From: an uncultured Bacilli bacterium
Lineage (GTDB): Bacteria; Bacillota_I; Bacilli_A; RF39; UBA660
Reading direction: 5' to 3'
Length of the DNA: 64,000 nucleotides
Assembly (NCBI GenBank): GCA_934119955.1
Contig: CAKOSZ010000004.1
Span: 67,021 to 131,020 of the forward strand
How positions within the stretch are numbered: position 1 is the first letter of the stretch; each line of letters begins with the position of its first letter. Position numbers and translations under genes: made by a program. The notes beneath the pieces were generated by a model. The model was not told where the DNA came from. It searched no databases and saw only the letters and a list, made by a program, of their open reading frames with translations. Positions 53,104 to 62,310 of the stretch are shown piece by piece.

Positions 53104-54018
53104 TTAAAATCCACGAGAAGAACCTCCCCCACCAGATGATCCTCCGCCTCCTGAAAAGCCGCCACCTGATGAGGATATGCTCCAAAAATTTCTACCCGAG
53201 TGTTCTCTATCTTTAAATGTAGCAGCAATTACTCCTAAAATAAAGAATATTATAAATACAATAATATTAATACTTTTAGAATATGTTAATGGAAAAGTTA
53301 AAACTATAAATTCAATTCCTAAAAATGATATTATATATATTATTGTAGTAATAAAATTAAATCTATAAAAAATTCTTTTAGAAGATTTTGATTTAAATAT
53401 GGATGACTGTAAAATATAACCAATTACATGTCCAACAATTAAACCTAATATAGGCATTAAAGTATATGAAACATTATCATCATTATTTTTTACTGGATCA
53501 TTATAATCTATATTCAAATTATTTTGTTTAACTATTTCAGCATAAAAAGCATCATAGCCATTTTTTATACCTTCATCCCACTTATCATTTTTTAAATAAG
53601 GAATAATATATTGATCTTGAAATCTTCCAGTTTTTCCATCTGGTAATATTCCTTCTAAACCATATCCTACTTCTACTCTAAATTGTCTCTCTTCAAGAGC
53701 AAGTAAAAGCAGTAAACCATTGTTTTTAACTTTATCTCCTATTCCAAATTCTCGAAATAACTTAGTTGCATAATTTTCCAAGGAGTCCCCTTCTAAATTT
53801 TTAACTGTTACTACAACTATTTGAGTTCCATCAACACTTGCTAATTTACTACTTTTAGAAACGATGTACTCCTCAGTTTCATTTGACAATATATTAGCAT
53901 AATCATTTACATAAAATTCACTTGTTGGTTTTACCATGGCTGAAACATTAAATGTAAAAAATAAAATAGACAAAAGAAGAAGGATTAAATAATTTTTAAT
54001 CCTAATCAAATGACACAT
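53104..54018 (-). CDS. TPM-domain (YgcG-like) secreted membrane protein
   Basis: The 304-residue product has a signal peptide (LILLLLSILFFTFNVSA) and a TPM domain at about 35-165 (DYANILSNETEEYIVSKSSK, TVKNLEGDSLENYATKLF, RQFRVEVGYGLEGILPDG). Two or three membrane helices follow, with a Gly/Ser-rich tail (GGGFSGGGGSSGGGGSS). The domain is an extracytoplasmic fold of uncertain function, known from photosystem II repair and bacterial membrane proteins. The ATG at 54018 has GAGGT upstream and overlaps lemA by 17 nt. LemA-TPM is a recurring pair. Confidence 0.88.
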   Translation of the reverse strand: MCHLIRIKNYLILLLLSILFFTFNVSAMVKPTSEFYVNDYANILSNETEEYIVSKSSKLASVDGTQIVVVTVKNLEGDSLENYATKLFREFGIGDKVKNNGLLLLLALEERQFRVEVGYGLEGILPDGKTGRFQDQYIIPYLKNDKWDEGIKNGYDAFYAEIVKQNNLNIDYNDPVKNNDDNVSYTLMPILGLIVGHVIGYILQSSIFKSKSSKRIFYRFNFITTIIYIISFLGIEFIVLTFPLTYSKSINIIVFIIFFILGVIAATFKDREHSGRNFWSISSSGGGFSGGGGSSGGGGSSRGF

Positions 54019-54568
54019 TTGGTACCTCTTTATCAGCATTAGTTATTTCAAAATAATCTTTTTCATCAAAACCAAACATTCCAGCAATTATATTTTTAGG
54101 AAAACTTTTGATTGTAGAATTATAATCTTTAACAGCATCATTATAATCTTTTCTACTAACTGCTATTCTATTTTCAGTACCTGCAAGTTCATCTTGTAAT
54201 TGAATGAAATTAGTATTTGATTTTAAATCAGGATAATTTTCAACAATAACATTTAAAGAATTCAAAGCAGAAGATAGTTCATCATTTGCTTTTGCTTGTT
54301 CGCTAACAGTTTTAGCATTTACTAAGTTAGTTCTAGCCTCAGTTATACTATCAATTATTTTTTGCTCATGATCCATATAACCTTTAACAGTATTAATTAA
54401 ATTAGGAATTAAATCAGTTCTTCTTTTTAATTGAACTGAAATATCTGCATATTTACTATCTACGTTTTCACTTAATTTAACCATACTATTATAACTTGAC
54501 CCAAGCGATACAACTAATAATAATATAACAACTGCTACTCCTACTATTACTCCTAAACCTTTTTTCAT
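54002..54568 (-). CDS. lemA: LemA family protein
   Basis: The 188-residue product has an N-terminal membrane helix (LGVIVGVAVVILLLVVSLG), then YNSMVKLSENVDSKYADISVQLKRRTDLIPNLI, the LemA signature, and a long helical bundle ending in FGFDEKDYFEITNADKEVPNVSF. The N-terminus is extracellular and the function is unknown. It has its own promoter at 54592-54620 and is coupled to the TPM gene. Confidence 0.94.
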   Translation of the reverse strand: MKKGLGVIVGVAVVILLLVVSLGSSYNSMVKLSENVDSKYADISVQLKRRTDLIPNLINTVKGYMDHEQKIIDSITEARTNLVNAKTVSEQAKANDELSSALNSLNVIVENYPDLKSNTNFIQLQDELAGTENRIAVSRKDYNDAVKDYNSTIKSFPKNIIAGMFGFDEKDYFEITNADKEVPNVSFD

Positions 54569-54591
54569 AATTCACCTCTTTCTATAATTAA

Positions 54592-54620
54592 AGTATATAA
54601 TAAATAATTAGCAAATTCAA
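54592..54620 (-). promoter_or_regulatory. Promoter of lemA
   Basis: On the minus strand TTGAAT (54620-54615) and TATACT (54597-54592) are 17 nt apart, just after the stop of the nucleotidyltransferase gene. It marks the end of the three-gene operon upstream. Confidence 0.7.
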
Positions 54621-54631
54621 GGATTTTTAAA

Positions 54632-55849
54632 TTATCTTGTTTTATTTTCTTGCAGATCTAAACTATCTAAAAATGTTTTTAAAGAATTTTTCATTAATTC
54701 AAAACCGTTATATCTCATATTTTTCATAACAAAATTATCATAAGGAAAATTACCTTTGGAAACTTCTACATGATTTTTACCGAAATCCATTATGGCATAT
54801 TCTTTTTCAAAATCAATAAATTCTTTATTTTCAGCATGCTCTAAAAAATTTCTTGCTGCATCAATAAAACTTCCTCCATTTTGTAAAATCCAATTTTCAA
54901 TACCAACTCCGCCAATTCCACCAAAACTTCGATCGCTATCTAAAATACCACGAGATGGTTTATACGCACCTGCATGTTTTAAAAAATCTTTGGCATACAT
55001 AATGTTAGCAAGAACTAAATTATATTTTTCTGTTGATTGCATTTTAATATTATCTAATTGTTCACAAATTGCATCTTCGGTTGCTAAATATTTTTTCTTT
55101 TGAGGCGTTAAGGAAAAATCTAAATCAATTAAGGCGTCAAGTCCTGGTATTTTTACCCCCAATAGCCTTACTTTATATCTTGCAGTTTGAGTTATATGAC
55201 CACTTGCTTGAAACTTACTTTCCAAGGCATTTTTTACAAGCCATACTTTATCTGGATCAATTCTTACTGTGAAATCAAAATCAAGACTAGCATCTACTGT
55301 TGGAATATTAGTTCCTCGCATAGTTGAACCAGCCTCAACCAATTCAACATCACCACCTGAATTATTACCAATCGAAGTACTAAGAGAAATACTATTCATA
55401 ATTTTTGTAAACTCTTCAATTATTGGTTTTCTATTATTATCAATTCTTTCTCTGTTTTCATCTATTTTAGATAGATAAGTATCAAGTCCTGAAAATTCTA
55501 AATTATTTGATAAACTAAAATTACCAGCATCATATTCCTTAATACCACCCATCTTTTTTCTTAAAGACAAAAATTCTTCTTCGGTAAATAACAATTCTTT
55601 TTGAAAATTAAATATTGGTAAATACTTATTATTCATAGCCAAAAGTAATTTTAAGGCAAATAAATATCTAGGCGTAGCAAGTTCAGGAACCTTCCGATAA
55701 AATATTTTAGTTCCATCAAGCAAAATATAATTATCTGTATCATTTACAACAATAACAGGAGAATTTTGAATACTACCATTAAAAAAATTATTATCTCCTT
55801 TTAAATATTTTTCAAATTGTTCTAAGTCTTCTATATAAACTTCCTTCAT
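54632..55849 (-). CDS. Nucleotidyltransferase with CD-NTase/OAS/CCA-enzyme-like active site
   Basis: The 405-residue product has a polymerase-beta-type active site: VEAGSTMRGT at 171-180 (Gly174-Ser175), DASLDFDFTV at 186-195 (Asp190, Asp192), and a third carboxylate in LDALIDLDF (Asp242 or Asp244). A C-terminal helical domain with SDRSFGGIGGVGIENWIL (305-322) resembles the central domain of class I CCA-adding, OAS and cGAS-like enzymes. The unusual N-terminal 145 residues begin with MKEVYIEDLEQFEKYLKG. It abuts the small gene upstream with no gap. Whether it makes a cyclic nucleotide, modifies RNA or modifies protein cannot be told. It is not a standard CCA enzyme or poly(A) polymerase. Confidence 0.65.
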   Translation of the reverse strand: MKEVYIEDLEQFEKYLKGDNNFFNGSIQNSPVIVVNDTDNYILLDGTKIFYRKVPELATPRYLFALKLLLAMNNKYLPIFNFQKELLFTEEEFLSLRKKMGGIKEYDAGNFSLSNNLEFSGLDTYLSKIDENRERIDNNRKPIIEEFTKIMNSISLSTSIGNNSGGDVELVEAGSTMRGTNIPTVDASLDFDFTVRIDPDKVWLVKNALESKFQASGHITQTARYKVRLLGVKIPGLDALIDLDFSLTPQKKKYLATEDAICEQLDNIKMQSTEKYNLVLANIMYAKDFLKHAGAYKPSRGILDSDRSFGGIGGVGIENWILQNGGSFIDAARNFLEHAENKEFIDFEKEYAIMDFGKNHVEVSKGNFPYDNFVMKNMRYNGFELMKNSLKTFLDSLDLQENKTR

Positions 55850-56041
55850 TTAACACCTATAATCATTTGATTTTTTAACTTTTTTATACTGTTTTAATGC
55901 TTCTTCTGGATTATCATATTTATCTAAATATTCATATATTTCTTGAATAGATTTAGATACCTTAGAATAAGCCTCAATTATTTCTTTACCATTTTTCCCT
56001 TTTACATCAATTTCCATATTTTCTTTTTTTTCTTCTTTCAT
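55850..56041 (-). CDS. Small charged helical protein, unknown function
   Basis: The product has 63 residues, rich in Lys and Glu. Residues 18-60 look like two amphipathic helices (GKEIIEAYSKVSKSIQEIYEYLD and NPEEALKQYKKVKKS). It sits between the large repeat protein (12 nt gap) and the nucleotidyltransferase (no gap), with AAAGGAA before its ATG. Its size and position suggest an adaptor or regulator of its neighbours; no family was recognised. Confidence 0.6.
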   Translation of the reverse strand: MKEEKKENMEIDVKGKNGKEIIEAYSKVSKSIQEIYEYLDKYDNPEEALKQYKKVKKSNDYRC

Positions 56042-56053
56042 AATAAATTCCTT

Positions 56054-59000
56054 TCACATTGTTTTTGAAACAGTTTCTTCTAATACAATATCTTGTGTAA
56101 CTTCATTTTGCTTTAAAGAAGTAAGTTTAGATTTAAACTCTTTAAGTATTTCTTGATATTCTATTAAAGATTCTTGTATACTAAAAGGCTCTTGTTTTCC
56201 ATTAAATGTATCTAAAACACGACAATCTCTTTCATGCTGTAATAATCTAATCATCATAAGTATTTCTTCATTTGTTTTAGTAATATCTTTTATTTTATGA
56301 ATATCATTTTTTATTAAACCAGTAATTCTTTTATAAAATTCACATACAACTTCATCATTAAAAATGTCATTATATTCTGCTTTTGGATTAATTTCAAAAT
56401 AACGGCATCCTACCCAATTATTCATATAATTTAAAAATAATTCTCTAAGTATTTCTGGATTTCTTGAATTATTAAATTCTTGTTCTAATAAATCACATTT
56501 TTCTTTTTCTTGTTTAGCATACTTTAATCTATCAATTATAACTATTGGTATATCAAAATCATATGCTGCTTGAAGATTTTCTTGATATAATTCATTGTTT
56601 TCGTCAAAATTATTTTTATTATTCATATCATCTATAATATAAATTATATAATTTGGAGTTCTTTTACTAATTCTACCAGAATCATGTTTCATTCTTTCAA
56701 TAACCATTTCATTATGATTATGGCGAGTAGCATCAATCATGGTTTTCGGTGGCAAAAATTTACCAGATTTATAATTAGATGTTGCAAAAGATAAATTTGC
56801 TTGATCAGAACCTAAATCATAATTTCCTGCTAAAAGTAAAGCTTTTTCTTCATAATTAGAAAATCCTAAGATAGGATGTCTTTGTCTTGCGGTTGCAATT
56901 TCATTATTAGCAATAAAACTTGTGCATATTCCATGATAAGCAATTTTAGGTTTTAACCAATCATCTTTAAAATTATCTGGTCTAGAAAAACTACTATATG
57001 CACCCAAAGCATGTATCTGCATATTAAATTTGCTCTCTGGTTCATATACTTCAATTTTCTTACCTTGATATGTTACATTATCTAATTTTTGATTCTTAGA
57101 TAGGTCACTTTCGTTAACTTTGTATAATGTATTACTATACATTCTAGCATATTCTTCTCTAATTGATGCTTCAAGTGATAAAGATGACATAAAATCTGTT
57201 TTTAGACCTGATATATCATTTCTTGTCTGGTAAATTACTTTTAATTTTGAAATATCTGTTTCATTAACTATTTTATTAAGATTTTCTACAATAGAAATTA
57301 TCTTTTCGTTTAATTTATCTTTTCTCAAAGCATCAAAATCATATGAATACCTATCACTAATAAATTTTGCTCTTTCTAAACTTATTCCGTATATTGATTC
57401 TACAATTGCTTCTTTTAAATCATCAAGAACTAAATTATCAAGATTATTATCTATATTTCTAAAATAAATATCTTTCTTCTTTTTAAAATTTTCTTCTTTT
57501 AAATCTTCTATACTTGAAATATTAAAAATATTATTTTCGTTTTGAAGTACATAGATTAAATTATTTAATTCATTTTCATTTAAACTATTAATATCAAGAT
57601 TATTAAGCAACTCTTCATAATTTGAAGCATTTTTTAAAATACTTTCTGTAATTTGTACTGTATCATATTTCTTACTTTGAACTTTTTTAATTATTTCAAA
57701 GAGTTTAGATGATACCACATTATCTAAATTAATAATTTTTTCTTGCATTTCAGGATACAAAGTTATAGTTAAAAGTATTTCTAACGGAATATTTAATTTT
57801 AAAATTTCAAAATTTAAGGTTGAAAAGATTTCATCATTTCTATTATACAAATAATTAATTTTATATTTAAGAACCTCACGTGAAATATTATAAATATTTT
57901 CTAAAATAGGAAGTATCGCTTCTATACTACTAATATCAAAGTTTAGCTTTTTTATTAAATCCATCCTATCATGCCTTATTAAATATTCTAATAAACATTT
58001 ATCACCCCATAAACAATAATTTTCATCTTCAAGATATTTTATTATTGCTGGACCATATTCATTTAATATTTCTTCTGTTAAATTTGGAAATATAGCGTAT
58101 AAATTCATTTTTTCAATTAAGTCAAATCTTTCTTTTTCTTTTAAATATTCAAGCAAACATTTATCTTTCCAATATGTATATCGTATTTTTTCAAGATATT
58201 CTATTATTTTTGAACCGTATTCATTTAATATTTTCATATTTAGTTCAGGAATTACTTTTTCAATCCCCATTTTTTCAATTAAATCAAATCTATTGTTTTC
58301 TACTAAATATTTAAATAAAGATTCATTTGGCCACCACCTAATATCATTATTTTCTATATAATCTATTACTAAAGAGCCATATTTCTTTAACATTTCTTCT
58401 GTTAAATTTGGAACTTTTGTTCTTATTAAGTCGATTCTTTTTTGCTCAAATAAATAATCAATTAGGTTTTCGTCTGAACATTTAAAATTATGCGTTTCCA
58501 TATTTTTTATTATTGCTGAACCATATTTTTCTAATATTTCATGAGTAAAATGCGGAAAAATTTCTTCTAAATGAAAAGATTGCGAAATAATTTCATCTAT
58601 CTTCTCTTGATCTAAATTTTCTAGAAGTTTTTTTCTGGTTTCCGGACGTAGTTCATGAAATACTTGTTTAAGATACACTACTTTTTTTAACAAATCATAT
58701 CTTTTTTGGCTTACTAAAAATTCAATTAATAAATTCGAATCATTCCAAAAAATTCTTGATTTACTTTCACAATAATATATAATAATTTTGCCATATCTAT
58801 CCAATATTTCAGGAGTTAATTCCGGAAAAAAGAAAGATAATCCATTCTCATCCAAGATGTAATTAAATAATTCTTTTTTGTTATTATAAATATAATCAAA
58901 TTTAGTCGATGCTAAATCATCTACAAACTTATTTATTGTGTCTTCATCAATTTGTTCTGTAATTTTTTCTAATTCAGCTTCTTCAAACTCCTCAAAAAAA

Positions 59001-59113
59001 TTAAGCATACTTTCAAAAGTATTAACAATAGTTTCAGTATAATTATCATCATTCATTATACTTGGATTATCTTTATATAATTTTAATATTTTTATTATTT
59101 CTTCTAAATTCAT
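56054..59113 (-). CDS. Large helical-repeat protein (1019 residues), first gene of the nucleotidyltransferase operon
   Basis: I do not recognise a family. Residues 1-90 are acidic and helical. Five repeats of about 50 residues follow, starting near 95, 185, 234, 287 and 340 (nucleotides 57941-58831). Each repeat follows FPNLTEEILNEYG..II.YLE...LLEYL...RFDLI.K, so this is an alpha-solenoid like ankyrin or HEAT arrays. A helical linker (400-680) leads to a different domain at about 680-900, which includes NMQIHALGAYSSFSRPDNF, YHGICTSFIANNEI, LLLAGNYDLGSDQANLSF, TMIDATRHNHNEMVIERM and NYIIYIIDDMNN. It is rich in conserved-looking His, Arg and Asn and may be catalytic. It is driven by its own strong promoter. 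Confidence 0.6.
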   Translation of the reverse strand: MNLEEIIKILKLYKDNPSIMNDDNYTETIVNTFESMLNFFEEFEEAELEKITEQIDEDTINKFVDDLASTKFDYIYNNKKELFNYILDENGLSFFFPELTPEILDRYGKIIIYYCESKSRIFWNDSNLLIEFLVSQKRYDLLKKVVYLKQVFHELRPETRKKLLENLDQEKIDEIISQSFHLEEIFPHFTHEILEKYGSAIIKNMETHNFKCSDENLIDYLFEQKRIDLIRTKVPNLTEEMLKKYGSLVIDYIENNDIRWWPNESLFKYLVENNRFDLIEKMGIEKVIPELNMKILNEYGSKIIEYLEKIRYTYWKDKCLLEYLKEKERFDLIEKMNLYAIFPNLTEEILNEYGPAIIKYLEDENYCLWGDKCLLEYLIRHDRMDLIKKLNFDISSIEAILPILENIYNISREVLKYKINYLYNRNDEIFSTLNFEILKLNIPLEILLTITLYPEMQEKIINLDNVVSSKLFEIIKKVQSKKYDTVQITESILKNASNYEELLNNLDINSLNENELNNLIYVLQNENNIFNISSIEDLKEENFKKKKDIYFRNIDNNLDNLVLDDLKEAIVESIYGISLERAKFISDRYSYDFDALRKDKLNEKIISIVENLNKIVNETDISKLKVIYQTRNDISGLKTDFMSSLSLEASIREEYARMYSNTLYKVNESDLSKNQKLDNVTYQGKKIEVYEPESKFNMQIHALGAYSSFSRPDNFKDDWLKPKIAYHGICTSFIANNEIATARQRHPILGFSNYEEKALLLAGNYDLGSDQANLSFATSNYKSGKFLPPKTMIDATRHNHNEMVIERMKHDSGRISKRTPNYIIYIIDDMNNKNNFDENNELYQENLQAAYDFDIPIVIIDRLKYAKQEKEKCDLLEQEFNNSRNPEILRELFLNYMNNWVGCRYFEINPKAEYNDIFNDEVVCEFYKRITGLIKNDIHKIKDITKTNEEILMMIRLLQHERDCRVLDTFNGKQEPFSIQESLIEYQEILKEFKSKLTSLKQNEVTQDIVLEETVSKTM

Positions 59114-59135
59114 AAATATCCTACCTTATAATTTA

Positions 59136-59164
59136 ATTATAAAGTATAGTTATTTTATTTTCAA
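59136..59164 (-). promoter_or_regulatory. Promoter of the three-gene nucleotidyltransferase operon
   Basis: On the minus strand TTGAAA (59164-59159) and a perfect TATAAT (59141-59136) are 17 nt apart. Transcription would start near 59129. GGTAGGAT lies just before the ATG at 59113. Confidence 0.8.
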
Positions 59165-59207
59165 GTAAATTAATAATTCTATGTAAAGTTTTAAAAATAA
59201 TTAATTA

Positions 59208-59245
59208 CAAAAAAAAACTAGTTAATAACACTTGTTAAGAACTAA
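59208..59245 (-). terminator. Terminator after topA
   Basis: On the minus strand TTAGTTCTTAACA (59245-59233) pairs imperfectly with TGTTATTAACTAG (59230-59218), followed by ten T-rich bases. The topA stop codon is inside it. Confidence 0.7.
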
Positions 59246-61272
59246 TTTTCTTCTTTTTGATAACCACATACAGAGCAGATTATATCATCATTTTTCTTGA
59301 TAAACATGCCTTTACATTTTGGACAAAGTTCACCAGTTGGTTCATACCAATAAGCAGTTTTACACTTAGGATAGTTATTACAACCATAGAAAACTTTACC
59401 TTTTTTACTATGTTTTTCAACTATTTTACCAGAACAATTTGGACAATCTATTATAACATGTTCTTCCTGTACTTCTTTTTTAATATATTTACAATTTGGA
59501 TAATCACTGCAAGCAGTAAACTCGCCATATTTACCCTTCCTAATTACCAAAGGACTATTACAATTTGGACAAAGCTCCCCAGTTTCTTCCGGTTTCTCCT
59601 TTTCCATTCCTTTAAAAGCCTCTTGAAGTGTTGTATCAAATATTTTATAAAAGTTAGTAAGAACTTCAATATTATTAATTTTTCCATCAGCAATAAGGTC
59701 TAAATCTTGTTCCATATTGGCTGTATATTTAACATTTATAATATTACTAAAATATTCTTGTAATTTATCAGTTACTTGAATACCAATTTCAGTTGGTTTA
59801 AATTTCTTATCAACAAGTTCAACGTAACCCCTATCTTTAATATTAGACATAATAGTTGCATAAGTAGATGGTCTACCAATGCCAAGAGTTTCCATTTCAT
59901 GAATAAGTTTAGCCTCAGTGTATCTTGCTTTTGGTTTCGTTTGATGTTCATCATACTTAATTTCTAAACTTTTAATGTAATCATTTAATTTACTAGATAA
60001 ATCAGGTAATATATTATCCTTAGTATCTTCAAATTCTTGATAAGTTTTTAAATAACCATCAAAAGTAATAACTGATCCAGTTGCCTTAAATTTATAATCA
60101 TTATTGTCTAAAACAATAGTTGTTTGTAAAGTCTTAGCATCACTCATTAAAGATGCAAGAGTTCGTTTATAAATTAAATTATAAAGTTTAAATTCATCTT
60201 TGGTTAAGTATTTCTCCAAACTTTTAGGAGTTCTTAAAATACTTGTTGGACGAATTGCTTCATGAGCATCTTGAACATTTTCAGTTTTCTTAGTTTGTTT
60301 TACATATCCAACATATTCAGGACCTAATTTTTCTTCAATAAACTTAAAAGTTGGTTTTACAAACTCATCACTTAAACGAATAGAATCTGTTCTCATATAA
60401 GTAATTAAACCGACAGTTTCTACTCCTATATCAATACCTTCATACATTTTTTGCGCAAGCATCATAGTTTTTTTAGCTGAAAATTCTAATTTTGTTGATG
60501 CTTCTTGCTGCATAGTTGATGTTGTAAAAGGAAATTTACTAGCCTTATTTTTATTTTTAGAATCAATACTTTCTACTTTAAATTTTTCATCTAATTTACT
60601 TAAAATATTATTAACTTCATCTAAACTTTTAATTTCTAAATCATCTGTTTTATATTTAAAAACATCTGCTTCAAATTCATCAAATACCCCAGTTATTGAA
60701 TAATAAGTTTCTGGTTTAAATGCTTCAATTTCTCTTTCTCTATCAACAACTAGTTTTAAAGCAACACTTTGTACTCTACCTGCACTAGTACCATTTGTTT
60801 TAGATTGCATTAATCTACTTAATCTAAAACCAATAATTCGATCTAAAAATCTTCTTGTTTCTTGACTTTTTACTAAATTAAAATCTATTTTTCTAGGTTT
60901 TTCAATTCCTTCTAATACTTTATCTTTGGTAATTTCATAAAAAAGAACTCTATCATATTTATTATCTTTAATACCCAAAGTATCATACAAATGCCAAGAA
61001 ATTGCTTCTCCTTCTCTATCGGGGTCAGTTGCAAGATATACTTTATCTGCTTCTTTAACTAATTTTTTCAACTCTTTAATAACTTTGCTTTTCCCTTTAA
61101 TAGGAACATAATTTGGAACAAATCCATTATCTATATCAATACCAAGTCCATACTTGCCAGTAGTTGCTAAGTCTCTTATATGACCAATACTAGACACTAC
61201 TTTATATTTATGACCTAAGTATTTTTCAATTGTTTTACTTTTAGCTGGAGATTCAACTATTACTAAGTCCAT
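59242..61272 (-). CDS. topA: DNA topoisomerase I
   Basis: TopA relaxes negative supercoils. The 676-residue type IA enzyme begins MDLVIVESPAKSKTIEKYLG (Toprim domain), has DREGEAISWHL, and the active-site Tyr in GLITYMRTDSIRLS. Three C-terminal zinc-ribbon units follow (CPNCNSPL...C..YPNC, CPNCSGKI...CNNYPKC and CPKCKGMF...CSVCG). The ATG at 61272 has GAGGTG upstream and is preferred to the GTG at 61281. Confidence 0.98.
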   Translation of the reverse strand: MDLVIVESPAKSKTIEKYLGHKYKVVSSIGHIRDLATTGKYGLGIDIDNGFVPNYVPIKGKSKVIKELKKLVKEADKVYLATDPDREGEAISWHLYDTLGIKDNKYDRVLFYEITKDKVLEGIEKPRKIDFNLVKSQETRRFLDRIIGFRLSRLMQSKTNGTSAGRVQSVALKLVVDREREIEAFKPETYYSITGVFDEFEADVFKYKTDDLEIKSLDEVNNILSKLDEKFKVESIDSKNKNKASKFPFTTSTMQQEASTKLEFSAKKTMMLAQKMYEGIDIGVETVGLITYMRTDSIRLSDEFVKPTFKFIEEKLGPEYVGYVKQTKKTENVQDAHEAIRPTSILRTPKSLEKYLTKDEFKLYNLIYKRTLASLMSDAKTLQTTIVLDNNDYKFKATGSVITFDGYLKTYQEFEDTKDNILPDLSSKLNDYIKSLEIKYDEHQTKPKARYTEAKLIHEMETLGIGRPSTYATIMSNIKDRGYVELVDKKFKPTEIGIQVTDKLQEYFSNIINVKYTANMEQDLDLIADGKINNIEVLTNFYKIFDTTLQEAFKGMEKEKPEETGELCPNCNSPLVIRKGKYGEFTACSDYPNCKYIKKEVQEEHVIIDCPNCSGKIVEKHSKKGKVFYGCNNYPKCKTAYWYEPTGELCPKCKGMFIKKNDDIICSVCGYQKEEN

Positions 61273-61339
61273 TAACTTCACCTCTTAATAATTTATACTA
61301 GTTATTTTTAGTTTTGTCAACTATTATTAAGTTATTTTT

Positions 61340-62050
61340 TTATTTAAAATCATTTTTGGTAAATTCATATAAAGCAATACTAACTGCATTATCTAAATTT
61401 AAACTATCAATAAAATTATTATGTTTAATAATTAAAGGACAACCAACATTTAAATATGAATCATCCAATCCTGATGCTTCTGGACCAAATATTAAACTAT
61501 ATGGTTTTTTTATTACAGCAGTACTTAAAGAAGTAGTTGCTTTTAACATAAACGGATAATAATTTCTTTCATTTTTTAAATAAGTATTAAAGTTATCAAA
61601 ATACTCAATATTAACATTAAAAATTGCTCCCATACTACTTCTTATTACCTTAGGCGAAAATATATCAACTGCTGGTTTTATAATTGCAATATTTAAAATA
61701 CCAAAACCAACTGCACTTCTAATAATAGTACCTAAATTACCCATATTAGATGGATTTACTAAAACTATATGATTTTTAGTATAATCTAGTTTAGTTTCAT
61801 ATTTTTTAAATACTCCTATAACATAACAATTTTCTTTTTCACTTAAAGAATTAATTATTTTATCACTATAAATAACTTCAATCTTATATTTATTACAAAT
61901 ATTTAATATCTTTTCTAAGGTTTCATTTTTTTCTTGTTTAGAATGAATATATACTCTTTTTACTAAATCAACTTTTTTGTTTAAAAGTTCCAAAGTTAAA
62001 GTAGTACCTAAGGTATAACTTTCTAAATCTTCTTTTTTATATTTTTTCAT
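61340..62050 (-). CDS. SpoU/TrmH family RNA 2'-O-methyltransferase
   Basis: The 236-residue product has the SPOUT motifs: NPSNMGNLGTIIRSAVGFG, then LIFGPEASGLDDSYLN, and SLNLDNAVSIALYEF, which build the trefoil-knot SAM site. The N-terminal substrate-binding domain covers about 1-85. The target is a tRNA or 23S rRNA ribose. The start overlaps ylmC by 4 nt. Confidence 0.92.
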   Translation of the reverse strand: MKKYKKEDLESYTLGTTLTLELLNKKVDLVKRVYIHSKQEKNETLEKILNICNKYKIEVIYSDKIINSLSEKENCYVIGVFKKYETKLDYTKNHIVLVNPSNMGNLGTIIRSAVGFGILNIAIIKPAVDIFSPKVIRSSMGAIFNVNIEYFDNFNTYLKNERNYYPFMLKATTSLSTAVIKKPYSLIFGPEASGLDDSYLNVGCPLIIKHNNFIDSLNLDNAVSIALYEFTKNDFK

Positions 62051-62280
62051 ACTTCTTTATAATCTACTAAGATTACATCTTCTCCTATTCTAATTATATT
62101 TTTATATGGTACTTCTATTTTAGCCATGCCTCTAAATGAAAATACTCCTTTAAATGGTTGAACTATAAAAGAGGCAATAACTCCATTTGTTGGATCTATT
62201 GTACAATCGATTATATTTCCTATTTTTTTCCCAGTATTCATACTAACAACATCTTTATTTTGAAATTCAGATAAATTCAT
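62047..62280 (-). CDS. ylmC: YlmC/YmxH family PRC-barrel protein
   Basis: The 77-residue product is a single PRC-barrel (MNLSEFQNKDVVSMNTGKKIGNIIDCTIDP, ending in VPYKNIIRIGEDVILVD). Relatives are sporulation-associated proteins in Firmicutes, but the role is unclear. It lies between pdp and the SpoU gene. Confidence 0.9.
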   Translation of the reverse strand: MNLSEFQNKDVVSMNTGKKIGNIIDCTIDPTNGVIASFIVQPFKGVFSFRGMAKIEVPYKNIIRIGEDVILVDYKEV

Positions 62281-62310
62281 AAACCACCTAATAAAGAATA
62301 TGTTTTGAAA

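Noticed and set aside
59257..59703. Plus-strand frame of 148 codons opposite the topA zinc ribbons
   Set aside because: Complement of Lys/Cys-rich codons; no promoter or ribosome-binding site.
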